A DNA stretch of 30,298 nucleotides from JAVJRN01 sp047635055 (GCA_047635055.1 JBLIIJ010000045.1:1-30298); one strand, 5' to 3'. Numbered from the stretch's first letter, positions 6,290 through 17,391 are shown. The notes: generated from the letters alone by a model not told the origin. Made by a program: numbers and translations.

Positions 6290-9200
6290 TCACTGTGTAA
6301 GTGCAAATCTAAGCTGAATACCAAAAGCTGTATTTGACGTCTTAAACGAACTACTCTGCTTAGGTTCTGTGACACTTCTTTCGAAGTATGCGGTGAGATC
6401 AAGAGATTTATTGAGCTTATAAGTAAACGATGGCCTCATTTGAAAGCTCGTATTTCCATTAGTAATAGAATTTACACCATCTAGTTGACGTTGCACAGTT
6501 TCTGAGTCTCTGAATGTAATACTCGTACGGAAAGTCAGCGCATTTTCTAAGGCAATAGTTCTTCCTCGAATCTTAAACGGCAATTTGAATTTATCCTTTG
6601 TTAACCCAAAGTCCACAGTAATGTCATTATTTGAGGTCTCGGTAACCTGTGCATTAGAAAAATTAAGCGAGAGGTTTCGTTCTTTTTTATAATCAATTCT
6701 TGCAGTAATGTTATTTTTTGTACGAATATTCAACCCTATCAGCGGAGCAAACTGCTCTGAAATAGTGACCTGATTTAGATTATACACTGGAATTAATTTA
6801 TTCGTGGTACTATCAAGAATTGTCGCCTGTGGATAGTCCAATATATTATTGTCCAAGCTAAAAAGATCAGCTCCCCTGACATCTCCTCTTTCTATATAAT
6901 CCCCGTTTCCCGTGTAACTATTTACACTATACACTGACCGGTAGCCATGCGTCAGCGTCACTGAGGAAAATATTTCTTGCAAGGCTGGTATTTTTGATAA
7001 TCCAGAATAATCAATTCTCCAATTTGGTAATGGAATCTTTGGAAATGGATTCAAATTGGTTTCCGCTACTGTTCTACCGGAATATGCAGCGATAAAAGCA
7101 GGGACAAGTACATCTGATGAAAGTGTATCGTATTCACCAAAATTATTAGAACGACTTAATGCCTGTCTCACTTCCTCTATGTTTTGGGCAAATTGCTTGA
7201 ACGCCTCCGAGGAGTTGTCCTCGTTTTTATCATTGAACGCTGTTTTAATCGTCATAAATGTAATATTATAACTTCCTCCCCTAGTCGGCGATAAAGAAGC
7301 AAATTCGGTGCTGTCAAACTTAAAGAGCTCTTGAAAAGTCGACGTATTTGAACGCTTCGCATCTACTTGGACTCTAAAATCCCGTGTTGGTTCTATGGAC
7401 GCTTTAATATTTAAATCACGGTTGCTCGATTGTACAAAGGGTGCTGTCAACTGCCTACTTCTAGTGATCCAGCCATTCTCGGCAGCCCGAAACCTAATGC
7501 TTGGATCTTGGCTACCCAGAATAAAATCCCACCCAGGAGCTTCCCAATTTTGATCCATTCCTAATAAATCGACCTGCGGCGTAAATCCAGATAAAGTGGT
7601 CGCCTCTCGTACATTGTAGGTTACATTGATGTTCCTTACCGACATTAGCAATTTTAATAAACCACGGCCTACAGAACCGCCTGTTTCTTCGTCAGATTTA
7701 CGTTTTGGGGAATTTGCTTCTTTCAGGAATGTTACTTTATTGTATAGTTTCACCATGTCTACCTTTCCAGAAATTCCTCGATCACGGTTATTTTCTACAG
7801 TGTTACCAAAGAAAATACCTTCCGAATCAAGTTGATTTAAAGAACCAGCAGTCCAGGTATAGCCAACGGCATAGCGCATATCAGCACTAAGCCAATCAGT
7901 CAAGGGAAACTTGTCTAATGGTAATCGATAAGTCGCCGAAATATCCTGATTGAAATTTTTGGTCCTTCCCAGATTAGTGATCTGATCGAGAATATAAGAA
8001 CGCTCAGCTTCGGTATCTATGTCTCCTTGTACATCAGCACTGTCTTCATCGATGATAGCATTGACTCTGGCTCGATAATCCAAACTCAAACTTTTGAAAA
8101 TATTCCACCCTAGACCGTAGTTTCTATTGAAGAGAAAAAGCCGCTCATAGTAGGCTTCTGTAGGGTCAATGGTTAGGTCTTCTTTATACAATTGAGTTTT
8201 TCTGAAATTTCTATTCAGATCTCCACTAAATGATATGTTATTTGGAATTGGCGAAATATTCAGATTTTTAATCAGACCTAAATATGGACTGGAAAATACT
8301 TCCGCATTCGCAAATGGCTCTAGCGTAACTCCTGGCGGAGAAAAGTTATAGGATAGTCCTCCCGATTCTGTTTTTTGGAGTAACGTCTGCGTATTCACAT
8401 TAGACGTGATCACGTCGCTATACGCGTAAGAAAAAGCAAAGTTCTCTATATCGTATATATGGCTTTTGGCGTCCGCTCTCACCTTTTCCTTTCGTACGTT
8501 GGTAAAGTTGAGGCTCCTTCTCGTCGATCGATCTTCCACAATTCTTGCATAGGCTTTCCTTTCTGCATCGGAATTAAAACTTTGCAAAGAGGCTTCCAGT
8601 GGTGTATCTGGGTCCAATGGGTCAAACTGTGGTGTCGAACGTGATTTCTCATAGCTGACGAACATCGGTACTTTCAAACCCGTTTTTTGGGGCAATAGGA
8701 ATTTATCAACATTGATGTTTGCCGAGATGTCATATTGAATAGTTTCTTCCCGCGTACGCTGCTGAATAGTTTGCTGCAAATTTCCAAATCCAATAGAAGT
8801 ATATCTTGTTGAGGCGGAAATAGTCGCTACATCTGCCAGCTTCGTACTGATACGCGCATTAGCAGCCCACCCTTTATTTTTGTCAAAATCAGTAACACGA
8901 AGTTCATTCGCCCAGATACATAATGATCTTGGCGCTTGATCGAGACTTTCCGAGTTTCTTACGCCTATCATCATGATTTGAACAGAGCTAATGTCCGGGC
9001 GACCTTTTACCGTTACTTTATGTCTCTGGTCTGATGTCACGCCTGTGTAGGGCACCTGATTATTAAAATTCAACCTGTTTCGTTCTGACTTTACTGCCAA
9101 TAAATCATTAATAGCCACATTAATTTCATTGGACTCTGGCCATATAGCCCGCGGATCTGCGCCTGCATTTTCACGTGTTATTGTTAAAGGCACTTCTATT

Positions 9201-12200
9201 TCATAATAGTTTTCCGTGAAATCAGTACCTATTCGTAAAAAAGCGATGATATCATTATCGATGATCATGTTATCATCCGCATAAGCCTCCGCGTGAAAAA
9301 ACATCTGCATTCGCCCGTAATTAATGAGGTCAAGATCAACATTTTTAAAAACAGCACGACCGTCTTTGTCCGCCAAATCCTCGACACAAACCTGCAACGA
9401 TTGTTCGTTAAATCTTTGATTAAGAAAACTGGTATTGTCTCTATCTCGCTCTATGCCAGGGGGTAAAGTATAAGGAATATCACCTAAGCTATTGGACTCA
9501 ATATTTACTACAGAGACATTAAAATTTTGTTGTGCGTTTTCAGGAATTTCATTTAACCCTGGTTCATTAACGGCTTCCAAATATTTTCTCCATTGCGAAC
9601 CTACTAACTGCAACTGTGCAAATCTTAGTACAACCGGCTGGCGAAAGCCTGTCATGTACATTCTTAAATATCTAATCGTTTTAAAACCATCAATCCCTCC
9701 AAATGGCTTCACATCAATGTCTCTAATTGGAATTCGAAATAAATACCATCTTGATTCTCCCTGGCCATCTGCCTCATCTACAATATATTTTGAATCAGTA
9801 GATAACTCCCCAGGCCTTAATGGAATTCGGTATTCATAATATTCTTCTGAGCCAGTAATCGTATTATCCTTATTCAAATCCTCATTGTCAGGAATATTGG
9901 TAGACGATGAGGGAAAGTTGTTTGTATTATTGAAAGGAGTGTTGCCTTCTAATCCGTTATAATTTTTATAGCGTTCGATGATCTTGGCATTTCTCGCATC
10001 GAGATCTGAGCCAATGTAGAATTGAAAATTATCTGATGAAGGGTCATTTGGATCAAGACCAGAAATATCACTAAAATTCGCTTGTTCATCCTCGTCCGAC
10101 AAGCCATCAAGCCCTATATCTTGATTCACTCTAGAATTAGCGGAATTTTCAAAAAAGTTGGTCAGGAAAGGCTCTGATGACACTCTCAGTCCTGTGCCGG
10201 GATCTTCGGTAAATCCACTTGGTGCACCATCAGCGGGAAATCCACTTTCAAAGCCATGCTTGCCGTCATCAATGATGTCTTCCGAAATATTTCCCAGATT
10301 GAAAACAAGTTCTCCACCTGTCCTATTCACCTCCCCATTTGTCCCATCTACAATAACCCTTCCGCGCTCGGTATCAACAAAAGGATCCAACATCCAAAAT
10401 TCGATATATTCTATATTGTTTTTATCGAAATCAACTTCATTGGTAATTGCTCTGGTTATACCCCCCCAATTCTCCTGCGGACTTGACAAATTCTCGGCAT
10501 AATTGTACTGTCCTCTTTCACTTGGAAAATAGGCTAAATCCAGAATTGTCTCTGGTTGCACCACCAGATTATTGTCTCGTTGACGAAAAATCTCTCTCGT
10601 CGGAACAGGCCGCATATAATGATTTTCTAAATCAGCTTCAATGATGTTATCCGGTCTATTTAGTCCTCCAGACCTATAGAAAACACTATTATCTACGGAA
10701 TACCAAGCCAACTTTGCTCGCTTAAAATTATACCCTAAACTATCACTAGTATCTATAAACTCCTTGTCATTCGTCTGTGGAGTAGCCGCTAATTTCCAGC
10801 CAGCCCAGCCCTGAAGGCTTATCGGTGAAATAGCATTTTCAAAATCGTCAATATATGAGGTCCCTTTACCATCTACCACATTGGAGGTCCCAGGAATCAT
10901 TTGCGCAAATTCCGCGCTAAAAGAAACGGAAGAAGGCTCCTTGGTGCTAACAAGCGGAAGAAAATCCATCACCTTTGTGAGGAGCGGTACATCGTCTTGC
11001 AAGTTGATATCAAATCCGTATTTCGTATTTTTTGTTGGCTCATCACCAATTCTGAATCGAGAAACACCACCTTGTCGTTCGTTCAAATGAAGAATCGTCG
11101 CACCAATATTAAAGCGATCGCTGAATTGATAATCTAAGCGAGCACCATATAACCACCGTGCTTGAAAGTTGAACAAATCAGCCTTTTCGTAGGCAATATT
11201 TATTGTTTTTCCACTGCTCAAGATACCATCATTAAGTATTCTCACTCGGCCGAGGTTATAATCGACGGTATAGTCCGTTCCTTCCAACAATGGTGTATTC
11301 CCTGCTGTGACCACTACTGACCCTTCAGCTATGTTTATTCCAGGCAAAGCAATTTCACTGGAAGAGCCAGCATTAAAGCTTCCAACAATGAAGAATTTAT
11401 TCTTCGAGGCGACTTGCTCAGCATCAGCCCTCGTTGTATTGTACAAGGTGTCATAAACATATTTTTCGATGAGCTCATTTTCTTGTGGCGCATCAAACCT
11501 GTCTAAAAGTGTTTTTCCAAAAGGCTCCAGTACTGGAAAAATTATATTGCCATTTCTTGTGTCGATAGTAACCCCCTCGATAAAATCAAAATTACCATCT
11601 CTTTGCCGGTCATTATTTTGGTTTAACTGATCCAATCCAAAAACTTCCACCAAGGGAACATCCTTTAATCTACGTCCTTCGTGCAATGAAGGATTGTCGA
11701 TTCCTGTAGCATCATCTCGATATCTAACCCTTAGCGTAAACCCTTCCCTGTCTATTTGACTCGCGTTCAGATTATAGATATTTTTCATCATTAAATCCCA
11801 AGTCGGCACTTTGGTATCAATCTTATTGGGACGCAACATCTTCAAGTAAATCGCCTCATTATCACCAACACCTATATAGTCTTCCGTAAGTTCTCCAACA
11901 GTATAAGTTCTGCCATTATAAGAGTACTCAAAGGCCACACCCAATACTTCATCATTCTGAAGCCTACGGAGCAAAGTGACATAGCCTAGCTCTCTATTAA
12001 CAACAAATTCATTTTCATTAAGCCTTCTCGCAGAGTTTATCAAGACAAAATCATTGCCACTTTCTAATCCTGCAGTTTCTAACCCTGTTGTGGTTCGCTC
12101 AGCACTGCTGATATTAGTAAATAACTCATTTGCATTGTTTCTGGTTGGACCGCCTTTACCCGAGCCAATCAATCCGTTTTCAGGGTTATTCAAAACTTTA

Positions 12201-13354
12201 CCCTCTCCCAAATCCATAAAGCCAGCAAAATTACGCGTCGATTCAGTATCATTATTCCGATTCATCACATAGATTTCAACACGAATAATATTTACCCCTG
12301 ACACTATTTGCGGTAAGGTCCCAAGCCATTCTTCATAATTTTCTCGGAAAAAATGCCCTAGAAAAAAGTGCTTATTTTCATCATATTGGGAGGCACGCAC
12401 CTCAAATTCACGTCCCTGAAAGCCACTTTCTATTGTTAGCACGTCACTTTTACCTTGTTGCCGAGAGACTACACCAGTCACAAACAGTTTTCCAAATTGC
12501 AACTGTGTTTTCAAACCAAATAATGATTGAGCGCCAGTCATGAGACTATTGGAGACAGGCATGCTTACGTTACCTATTTCAATTTTCTTTATGATATCCT
12601 CTTCATATCCAGTATACTCCACTTTCATATTATTTTGAAAATCGAAGGTATTGTTATTATCAAAGTTGGCGGTAACCGCTAGTTTTTCACCGACTTTTCC
12701 GACAAGGTTTAAGGATATTTGTTGATTAAAGTTAAAACCCCCATTTCGTTGTTGCCTCAGTGGAATTGCAGGATTATCGACGCGTTGAAACCTTCCCCCA
12801 AAGTCAAGGTTTACAAACCCATTGGGTTGAATATCAACATAGCTTCCGCCAAACAGCCGGTCAAATACAGGACTAATATATAATCTAGGAATTAATGATC
12901 GACCACTCACGGCACTTTCGCCATCTAACCCAGCTGATCGTTCTTTAAAATACTCTTTCGCTATTTGCTGATCATTGTATTTATCATATTCTTCGAAAGA
13001 CATACTGGACATAGGCCGGAAATTGACATCTCCAATACGCTCAAAAACGGTGTAGCTAAATCCAGAATCATATGTCACTTCCAAATCCACACTTGATGGA
13101 TCATCAAGCAAAAGAGGCGATGGGCTCATTCTATTCGAAAATGGATCTCCAAAGCGATAAGGTGCACTGAAAGTAGGCGTCTTTGTTGGTGCATAATGTA
13201 ATTGCACCGTGTCGGCCTTTACACTATCGCTATTGACTGTGTCCTGTTGAAAAATGGACAGGTACGAGAAATCAACGCGCACTCCTGCGCTTGACGAATA
13301 GGCAATAAAAAACGCTATGCAAGCGATTGCTATTATGTGAATTCTCTCCTTCAA
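6290..13354 (-). CDS. sprA: SprA, type IX secretion outer-membrane translocon
   Basis: A 2354-residue protein with a signal peptide (residues 1-23, IIAIACIAFFIAYSSSAG) and the beta-strand-rich sequence of SprA. SprA is the giant outer-membrane barrel of the T9SS that exports proteins carrying C-terminal secretion signals and supports gliding. Family marks include LIPRLYISPVFDRLFGG near residue 155, then GFVNLDFGG, then KLAVTANFDNNNTFDFQNN and EIGNVSMPVSNSLMTGAQSL. Mid-protein, DIGLDGLSDEDE at about 1079-1090 is the conserved calcium-loop-like motif. Length matches the 2300-2450 residues of known SprA. The protein ends in an aromatic-rich strand (FGIQLRFALTQ), typical of outer-membrane barrels. 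It lies 15 bp after ruvA; no other gld, spr or por gene is in the window. Confidence 0.97.
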   Translation of the reverse strand: MKERIHIIAIACIAFFIAYSSSAGVRVDFSYLSIFQQDTVNSDSVKADTVQLHYAPTKTPTFSAPYRFGDPFSNRMSPSPLLLDDPSSVDLEVTYDSGFSYTVFERIGDVNFRPMSSMSFEEYDKYNDQQIAKEYFKERSAGLDGESAVSGRSLIPRLYISPVFDRLFGGSYVDIQPNGFVNLDFGGRFQRVDNPAIPLRQQRNGGFNFNQQISLNLVGKVGEKLAVTANFDNNNTFDFQNNMKVEYTGYEEDIIKKIEIGNVSMPVSNSLMTGAQSLFGLKTQLQFGKLFVTGVVSRQQGKSDVLTIESGFQGREFEVRASQYDENKHFFLGHFFRENYEEWLGTLPQIVSGVNIIRVEIYVMNRNNDTESTRNFAGFMDLGEGKVLNNPENGLIGSGKGGPTRNNANELFTNISSAERTTTGLETAGLESGNDFVLINSARRLNENEFVVNRELGYVTLLRRLQNDEVLGVAFEYSYNGRTYTVGELTEDYIGVGDNEAIYLKMLRPNKIDTKVPTWDLMMKNIYNLNASQIDREGFTLRVRYRDDATGIDNPSLHEGRRLKDVPLVEVFGLDQLNQNNDRQRDGNFDFIEGVTIDTRNGNIIFPVLEPFGKTLLDRFDAPQENELIEKYVYDTLYNTTRADAEQVASKNKFFIVGSFNAGSSSEIALPGINIAEGSVVVTAGNTPLLEGTDYTVDYNLGRVRILNDGILSSGKTINIAYEKADLFNFQARWLYGARLDYQFSDRFNIGATILHLNERQGGVSRFRIGDEPTKNTKYGFDINLQDDVPLLTKVMDFLPLVSTKEPSSVSFSAEFAQMIPGTSNVVDGKGTSYIDDFENAISPISLQGWAGWKLAATPQTNDKEFIDTSDSLGYNFKRAKLAWYSVDNSVFYRSGGLNRPDNIIEADLENHYMRPVPTREIFRQRDNNLVVQPETILDLAYFPSERGQYNYAENLSSPQENWGGITRAITNEVDFDKNNIEYIEFWMLDPFVDTERGRVIVDGTNGEVNRTGGELVFNLGNISEDIIDDGKHGFESGFPADGAPSGFTEDPGTGLRVSSEPFLTNFFENSANSRVNQDIGLDGLSDEDEQANFSDISGLDPNDPSSDNFQFYIGSDLDARNAKIIERYKNYNGLEGNTPFNNTNNFPSSSTNIPDNEDLNKDNTITGSEEYYEYRIPLRPGELSTDSKYIVDEADGQGESRWYLFRIPIRDIDVKPFGGIDGFKTIRYLRMYMTGFRQPVVLRFAQLQLVGSQWRKYLEAVNEPGLNEIPENAQQNFNVSVVNIESNSLGDIPYTLPPGIERDRDNTSFLNQRFNEQSLQVCVEDLADKDGRAVFKNVDLDLINYGRMQMFFHAEAYADDNMIIDNDIIAFLRIGTDFTENYYEIEVPLTITRENAGADPRAIWPESNEINVAINDLLAVKSERNRLNFNNQVPYTGVTSDQRHKVTVKGRPDISSVQIMMIGVRNSESLDQAPRSLCIWANELRVTDFDKNKGWAANARISTKLADVATISASTRYTSIGFGNLQQTIQQRTREETIQYDISANINVDKFLLPQKTGLKVPMFVSYEKSRSTPQFDPLDPDTPLEASLQSFNSDAERKAYARIVEDRSTRRSLNFTNVRKEKVRADAKSHIYDIENFAFSYAYSDVITSNVNTQTLLQKTESGGLSYNFSPPGVTLEPFANAEVFSSPYLGLIKNLNISPIPNNISFSGDLNRNFRKTQLYKEDLTIDPTEAYYERLFLFNRNYGLGWNIFKSLSLDYRARVNAIIDEDSADVQGDIDTEAERSYILDQITNLGRTKNFNQDISATYRLPLDKFPLTDWLSADMRYAVGYTWTAGSLNQLDSEGIFFGNTVENNRDRGISGKVDMVKLYNKVTFLKEANSPKRKSDEETGGSVGRGLLKLLMSVRNINVTYNVREATTLSGFTPQVDLLGMDQNWEAPGWDFILGSQDPSIRFRAAENGWITRSRQLTAPFVQSSNRDLNIKASIEPTRDFRVQVDAKRSNTSTFQELFKFDSTEFASLSPTRGGSYNITFMTIKTAFNDKNEDNSSEAFKQFAQNIEEVRQALSRSNNFGEYDTLSSDVLVPAFIAAYSGRTVAETNLNPFPKIPLPNWRIDYSGLSKIPALQEIFSSVTLTHGYRSVYSVNSYTGNGDYIERGDVRGADLFSLDNNILDYPQATILDSTTNKLIPVYNLNQVTISEQFAPLIGLNIRTKNNITARIDYKKERNLSLNFSNAQVTETSNNDITVDFGLTKDKFKLPFKIRGRTIALENALTFRTSITFRDSETVQRQLDGVNSITNGNTSFQMRPSFTYKLNKSLDLTAYFERSVTEPKQSSSFKTSNTAFGIQLRFALTQ

Positions 13355-13369
13355 AAAATATAGACTAGA

Positions 13370-13963
13370 TCAGGCCCTCTTCAAAACCTGTTTGATAAGT
13401 TCTTCAAGTTTAATATTTGGCCCTTGTTGTTTTAGTATAATCACGATACTTTTTTCAGCTGAGGCTTTATTTATACCCAAAGTGGTCAAAGCTGATAACG
13501 CTTCATCTCTCAAGGTATTGCTCCCCATCTGCTGTATTTCCAAAGACCTATCGACAAGGCCTTCTTTCTTCATTTTATCTTTTAACTCTAATATAATTCT
13601 CTGTGCTGTTTTTAATCCAATTCCCTTTACCCCTTGTATGGTTTTGAGATCTTCACTAATAATAGCATTTTGAAGTTCATCGGCGGACAAAGAAGATAAG
13701 ATCATCAAACCCGTACTTGGTCCTACACCCGATATTCCAGTGAGGTCAAGAAAACGCTTTTTTTCCGCCAAATCGAAAAAAGCAAACAACGTTTGTGAAT
13801 CTTCTTTAACATTAAAATGAGTATAAACTTTCGCCCTTTCCAAGTTTTTTAAACTTGAATAAGTGGATAAAGATATTTTAGCTTCATAACCTACCCCATT
13901 GATATCCAACACAATGAATGTTGGATCAACAATGGCCAGTTTACCTTCTAAGTAATAATACAT
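13370..13963 (-). CDS. ruvA: Holliday junction branch migration protein RuvA
   Basis: A 197-residue RuvA, the junction-binding subunit that loads the RuvB motor during recombinational repair. The N-terminal OB fold starts MYYYLEGKLA and includes VLDINGVGYEAKIS. Two helix-hairpin-helix motifs follow: LTGISGVGPSTGLMIL at about 74-89 and IQGVKGIGLKTAQRII at about 109-124. The C-terminal RuvB-contacting helices (about 148-197) contain EALSALTTLGINKASAE. It lies 3 bp after maeB and 15 bp before sprA. ruvB and ruvC are absent here, as is common in this phylum. Confidence 0.97.
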   Translation of the reverse strand: MYYYLEGKLAIVDPTFIVLDINGVGYEAKISLSTYSSLKNLERAKVYTHFNVKEDSQTLFAFFDLAEKKRFLDLTGISGVGPSTGLMILSSLSADELQNAIISEDLKTIQGVKGIGLKTAQRIILELKDKMKKEGLVDRSLEIQQMGSNTLRDEALSALTTLGINKASAEKSIVIILKQQGPNIKLEELIKQVLKRA

Positions 13964-13966
13964 TAA

Positions 13967-16243
13967 CTATTTTTTCTCATTATGTTGGGCATCAACTACC
14001 GCAATTGATACCATATTGAATATTTCTCGGACCGAACTTCCTACTTGTAGCACATGCACAGGCTTGTTCATTCCCATCAGTATTGGCCCAATAGCTTCAG
14101 CTCCGCCCAATTCCATCAATAATTTATATGCGATATTTCCTGAGTCAAGATCCGGAAATATGAGCGTATTTGCTGGCGTTTTAGCTAAGTCACTAAAAGG
14201 ATAATTGTCTTTTAACAACTGATGATTCAAAGCGACATTAGCTTGAATTTCTCCATCAATTATCATGTTAGGCCATTTTTCTTTCGCCAATCTCACCGCT
14301 TTAGCTGTTTTCTCTGGCACTGCCCCTTTTGCCGACCCAAAGTTTGAATAAGACAATACGGCTATACTCGGTTCAGCATCGAAGAAGCGAACCGCTCGGT
14401 CTGCTAAGCCAATAATATCAACGAGTTGCTCCGCCGTTGGATCTAGGTTTACACTTGTATCAGCAAAGAAATAGTTACCTCGCTTGTTGCTTACAATGTA
14501 CATGCCTGCTACGCGCTCAATTCCAGGCTCTGTACCAATTATTTGTAATGCCGGAAGCACCACTTTTGGATAATCATTAGACAGGCCTGATATAAATGCA
14601 TCTGCTGCACCTTTCTCGACCATCATCACGCCAAAGAAATTACGACTTCTCTGCATCGACTTGACAGCCATTCTGTAAGTAACCCCTTTTCGTTGGCGTT
14701 TTTCATAATATGCTTGCGCATATTCATCCACCATTTCTGGCTCTTTGTATGGATTGATCACTAAGCAATCCTTCAGGCCATCAAGCTCGTGTTCTTTCAC
14801 CAATCTCTTGATTTTATCCACCTCGCCTAAGAGAATTGGAATTGCTATACCTTCATCAACCGCCATTTGTGCGGCTTTCAAAATTTTCAAGTCCTCCCCC
14901 TCAGCAAATACAACACGCTTAGGATCAGTTCTCGCTTGGGTGACCATTCTCGATATCAATCGCTGATCGATACCTATTCTTTCTTCAAGATCACGTTCGT
15001 ATTTTTCCCAATCTTTAATATCCACCCGGGCTACACCACTGTCCATAGCTGCTTTGGCAACTGCTGGAGAAATAGTAGTGATGAGTCTTGGATCAAGAGG
15101 TTTAGGAATAAGATAACCTTTTCCGAATTTTAGGTTTTTAGTACCATAGGCCTTGAGGACCACATCAGGGACCGATTCTTTGGCCAAATTGGCTAATGCA
15201 TAAACTGCCGCCAGTTTCATCTCTTCATTGATCGTTGTGGATCTTACATCAAGTGCGCCTCTGAATATATAAGGAAAACCCAATACGTTATTCACTTGAT
15301 TAGGATGATCTGATCGACCAGTGGCCATCAATATATCTTTTCTAGTCGCCATAGCCAGCTCATAGGCAACTTCTGGATCAGGATTAGCCAAAGCAAAAAC
15401 AATTGGGTCGTCCGCCATCGTGTTAAGGACTTTAGCTTCCAGAATATTCGCAACGGATAATCCTAAGAAAACATCTGCACCGGCTAATGCGTCTTCCAAG
15501 GTATTCAAATCTCTATCCGTTGCAAATTTTGCCTTGGAAGGATCCAAATTTGCTCTGTCTCGTCTGATGACACCTTTGCTGTCGGACATCACGATGTTTT
15601 TGGGGTCCGCGCCCAAAGAGGTGTATAGGTCGGTGCAGGCAATAGCTGCTGCACCAGCTCCACTTACCACGATCTTGATCTCTTCAATTTTTTTTCCGTT
15701 GATTTCCAGCGCATTAATCAATGCGGCACTAGAGATAATGGCCGTACCGTGTTGATCGTCATGCATGACAGGGATATTCATTTCCCTCCGTAAAGTCTGT
15801 TCGATTTCAAAACTCTCAGGCGCTTTTATATCCTCAAGATTGATACCTCCAAAAGTTGGTTCCAGGCTTTTGACAATTTGAATGAATTTTTTCGGGTCAG
15901 TCTCGTTAATTTCGATATCGAATACATCAATACCGGCAAATTTCTTGAAGAGAACAGCCTTGCCCTCCATTACGGGCTTGGACGCTTCAGGTCCGATATT
16001 TCCCAAACCAAGAACAGCTGTTCCATTTGTGATAACTCCAACTAAATTGCCCTTTGCGGTATATTTATATACACTTTCTGGGTCTTCCGCGATTCTTATA
16101 CAAGGCTCAGCTACTCCCGGCGAGTAGGCGAGAGCCAAGTCATGCTGGCTACTAAGTGGCTTAGTCGGCGTAACTTCAATCTTTCCAGCTGGTTTCATTT
16201 CATGAAATTCCAGCGCTTCATTCTTTCTTAATTTCGCGCACAT
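13967..16243 (-). CDS. maeB: NADP-dependent malic enzyme with PTA-like domain
   Basis: A 758-residue MaeB-type malic enzyme, converting malate to pyruvate and CO2 with reduction of NADP. The malic half (about 1-425) begins CAKLRKNEALEFHEMKPAGK, with AYSPGVAEPC, GLGNIGPEASKPVMEGKAVL and the NAD(P)-binding VVSGAGAAAIACTDLY. From about residue 440 a phosphotransacetylase-like domain follows (KRVVFAEGEDLKILKAAQMA), which in this family is regulatory rather than catalytic. I chose the ATG at 16241-16243 because MaeB proteins start just before this motif. An ATG 36 bases upstream would overlap the previous gene. The spacing to the DUF4837 stop is 1 bp (TAG-T-ATG), suggesting coupling. Confidence 0.96.
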   Translation of the reverse strand: MCAKLRKNEALEFHEMKPAGKIEVTPTKPLSSQHDLALAYSPGVAEPCIRIAEDPESVYKYTAKGNLVGVITNGTAVLGLGNIGPEASKPVMEGKAVLFKKFAGIDVFDIEINETDPKKFIQIVKSLEPTFGGINLEDIKAPESFEIEQTLRREMNIPVMHDDQHGTAIISSAALINALEINGKKIEEIKIVVSGAGAAAIACTDLYTSLGADPKNIVMSDSKGVIRRDRANLDPSKAKFATDRDLNTLEDALAGADVFLGLSVANILEAKVLNTMADDPIVFALANPDPEVAYELAMATRKDILMATGRSDHPNQVNNVLGFPYIFRGALDVRSTTINEEMKLAAVYALANLAKESVPDVVLKAYGTKNLKFGKGYLIPKPLDPRLITTISPAVAKAAMDSGVARVDIKDWEKYERDLEERIGIDQRLISRMVTQARTDPKRVVFAEGEDLKILKAAQMAVDEGIAIPILLGEVDKIKRLVKEHELDGLKDCLVINPYKEPEMVDEYAQAYYEKRQRKGVTYRMAVKSMQRSRNFFGVMMVEKGAADAFISGLSNDYPKVVLPALQIIGTEPGIERVAGMYIVSNKRGNYFFADTSVNLDPTAEQLVDIIGLADRAVRFFDAEPSIAVLSYSNFGSAKGAVPEKTAKAVRLAKEKWPNMIIDGEIQANVALNHQLLKDNYPFSDLAKTPANTLIFPDLDSGNIAYKLLMELGGAEAIGPILMGMNKPVHVLQVGSSVREIFNMVSIAVVDAQHNEKK

Positions 16244-16244
16244 A

Positions 16245-17345
16245 CTACTTGGAGTTGGTTGTTTCTTTTGCGGTAGCATTGGCTACCTCTGTTGGTGTCA
16301 TAAAAGTGCTAAGTATTGCCTCTACTTCTCGTAAAGGTTTCTTTTTCTTTGTTCCCGGGGAATAAATATAACCTTCAATATAATAGAGTATTTGATTGGG
16401 CTCATCTACGAATGTATAGCTTCTAAAAGGGCCACCGGCTGACTTATTGCTCACCATCCAAAGGCCTACACCTTTTACCGCATATTTCCCATTAAAATTG
16501 ACAGACTCTGTAAGTACTGGTATAATATCCTGACGGTCAATGAAGAGTTCGGGCTTTTGAGAATCTCTGAGGTAAGTTTGAGTAATTTCATCTCTCAATT
16601 TTCCAATATCTTCAAATACTTTATTGTCTATAAAAGGAACTTCGTAAATGAAGACATTATATTCTGATTGTGCTTCGAGCTTTCTTAACCAAACAAAATT
16701 TTGCACATTCTTCGAAAGATCATAACCAAAAGGAACATCAATACTGTAATTATGATCTTCCTGTATGGCTTTCATCAAACCACGTTGCGTTTTTACAAGC
16801 ACCTTATCTCTGGTCATTTGTTGAATTCTTGCTTCAAAAATACCAACTAGTTTTTTTTCATTGAGCTTTAAATTTTCAGCTAATTGTTGCTCATTCTGAC
16901 CAAAGAGATACAATACTGCCTGCCCTTTGGCAAACTCATCTTTCTGCATGGTCATGTAAAGCGAGCTGTCTCTTTGAATCATTTTCAAAGAATTATCCGA
17001 GAAATACGCTCTCATCGCTTTACTTTCCATATTACCGCTATTAAGAGTCATAACGAAAATCATATTAGCCGCATTCTTAAGAAAACTATTAATCCCCGAT
17101 GGGCTCACCTTTCTCACAGTGAATTTATATTCATCTTGAGGCAAACCGACGATTAGTTGCCTATACATTAGCTTGAGCTGATCGCCAACTGGTCCTTCGT
17201 AAATAGCAGAATCTATGACCAAAATAATTTCATCTGCGTCTCCTCTAGCAATTGGCAGGAAATCTTCCCTCACTTTGTCCATGCCATTTTTACAACTAAA
17301 AAAAGCAATAGAAAATAATAATAGAAATAAATAACTTTTTCTCAT
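16245..17345 (-). CDS. DUF4837 family lipoprotein
   Basis: A 366-residue protein with a lipoprotein signal (MRKSYLFLLLFSIAFFSCKN, Cys18 acceptor). The mature part matches DUF4837, a Bacteroidota family of unknown function: IARGDADEIILVIDSAIYEG near the start, then the repeated pattern of two alpha/beta halves, with VPFGYDLSKNVQNFVWLR and VGLWMVSNKSAGGPFRSYTF in the second. Probably anchored in the periplasm-facing leaflet. It sits between a peptidoglycan lytic transglycosylase and maeB, 1 bp from the latter. The family's usual location beside envelope genes hints at an envelope role, but nothing in the sequence shows a catalytic site. Confidence 0.88.
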   Translation of the reverse strand: MRKSYLFLLLFSIAFFSCKNGMDKVREDFLPIARGDADEIILVIDSAIYEGPVGDQLKLMYRQLIVGLPQDEYKFTVRKVSPSGINSFLKNAANMIFVMTLNSGNMESKAMRAYFSDNSLKMIQRDSSLYMTMQKDEFAKGQAVLYLFGQNEQQLAENLKLNEKKLVGIFEARIQQMTRDKVLVKTQRGLMKAIQEDHNYSIDVPFGYDLSKNVQNFVWLRKLEAQSEYNVFIYEVPFIDNKVFEDIGKLRDEITQTYLRDSQKPELFIDRQDIIPVLTESVNFNGKYAVKGVGLWMVSNKSAGGPFRSYTFVDEPNQILYYIEGYIYSPGTKKKKPLREVEAILSTFMTPTEVANATAKETTNSK

Positions 17346-17391
17346 AAGGCGACTTTTATGATTGTTGAACGACTTTATCTATCAACGTCAT

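Noticed and set aside
7056..12272. Many plus-strand ORFs of 60-115 codons opposite sprA
   Set aside because: They are antisense shadows of a single intact 2354-codon gene, with no recognisable domains.
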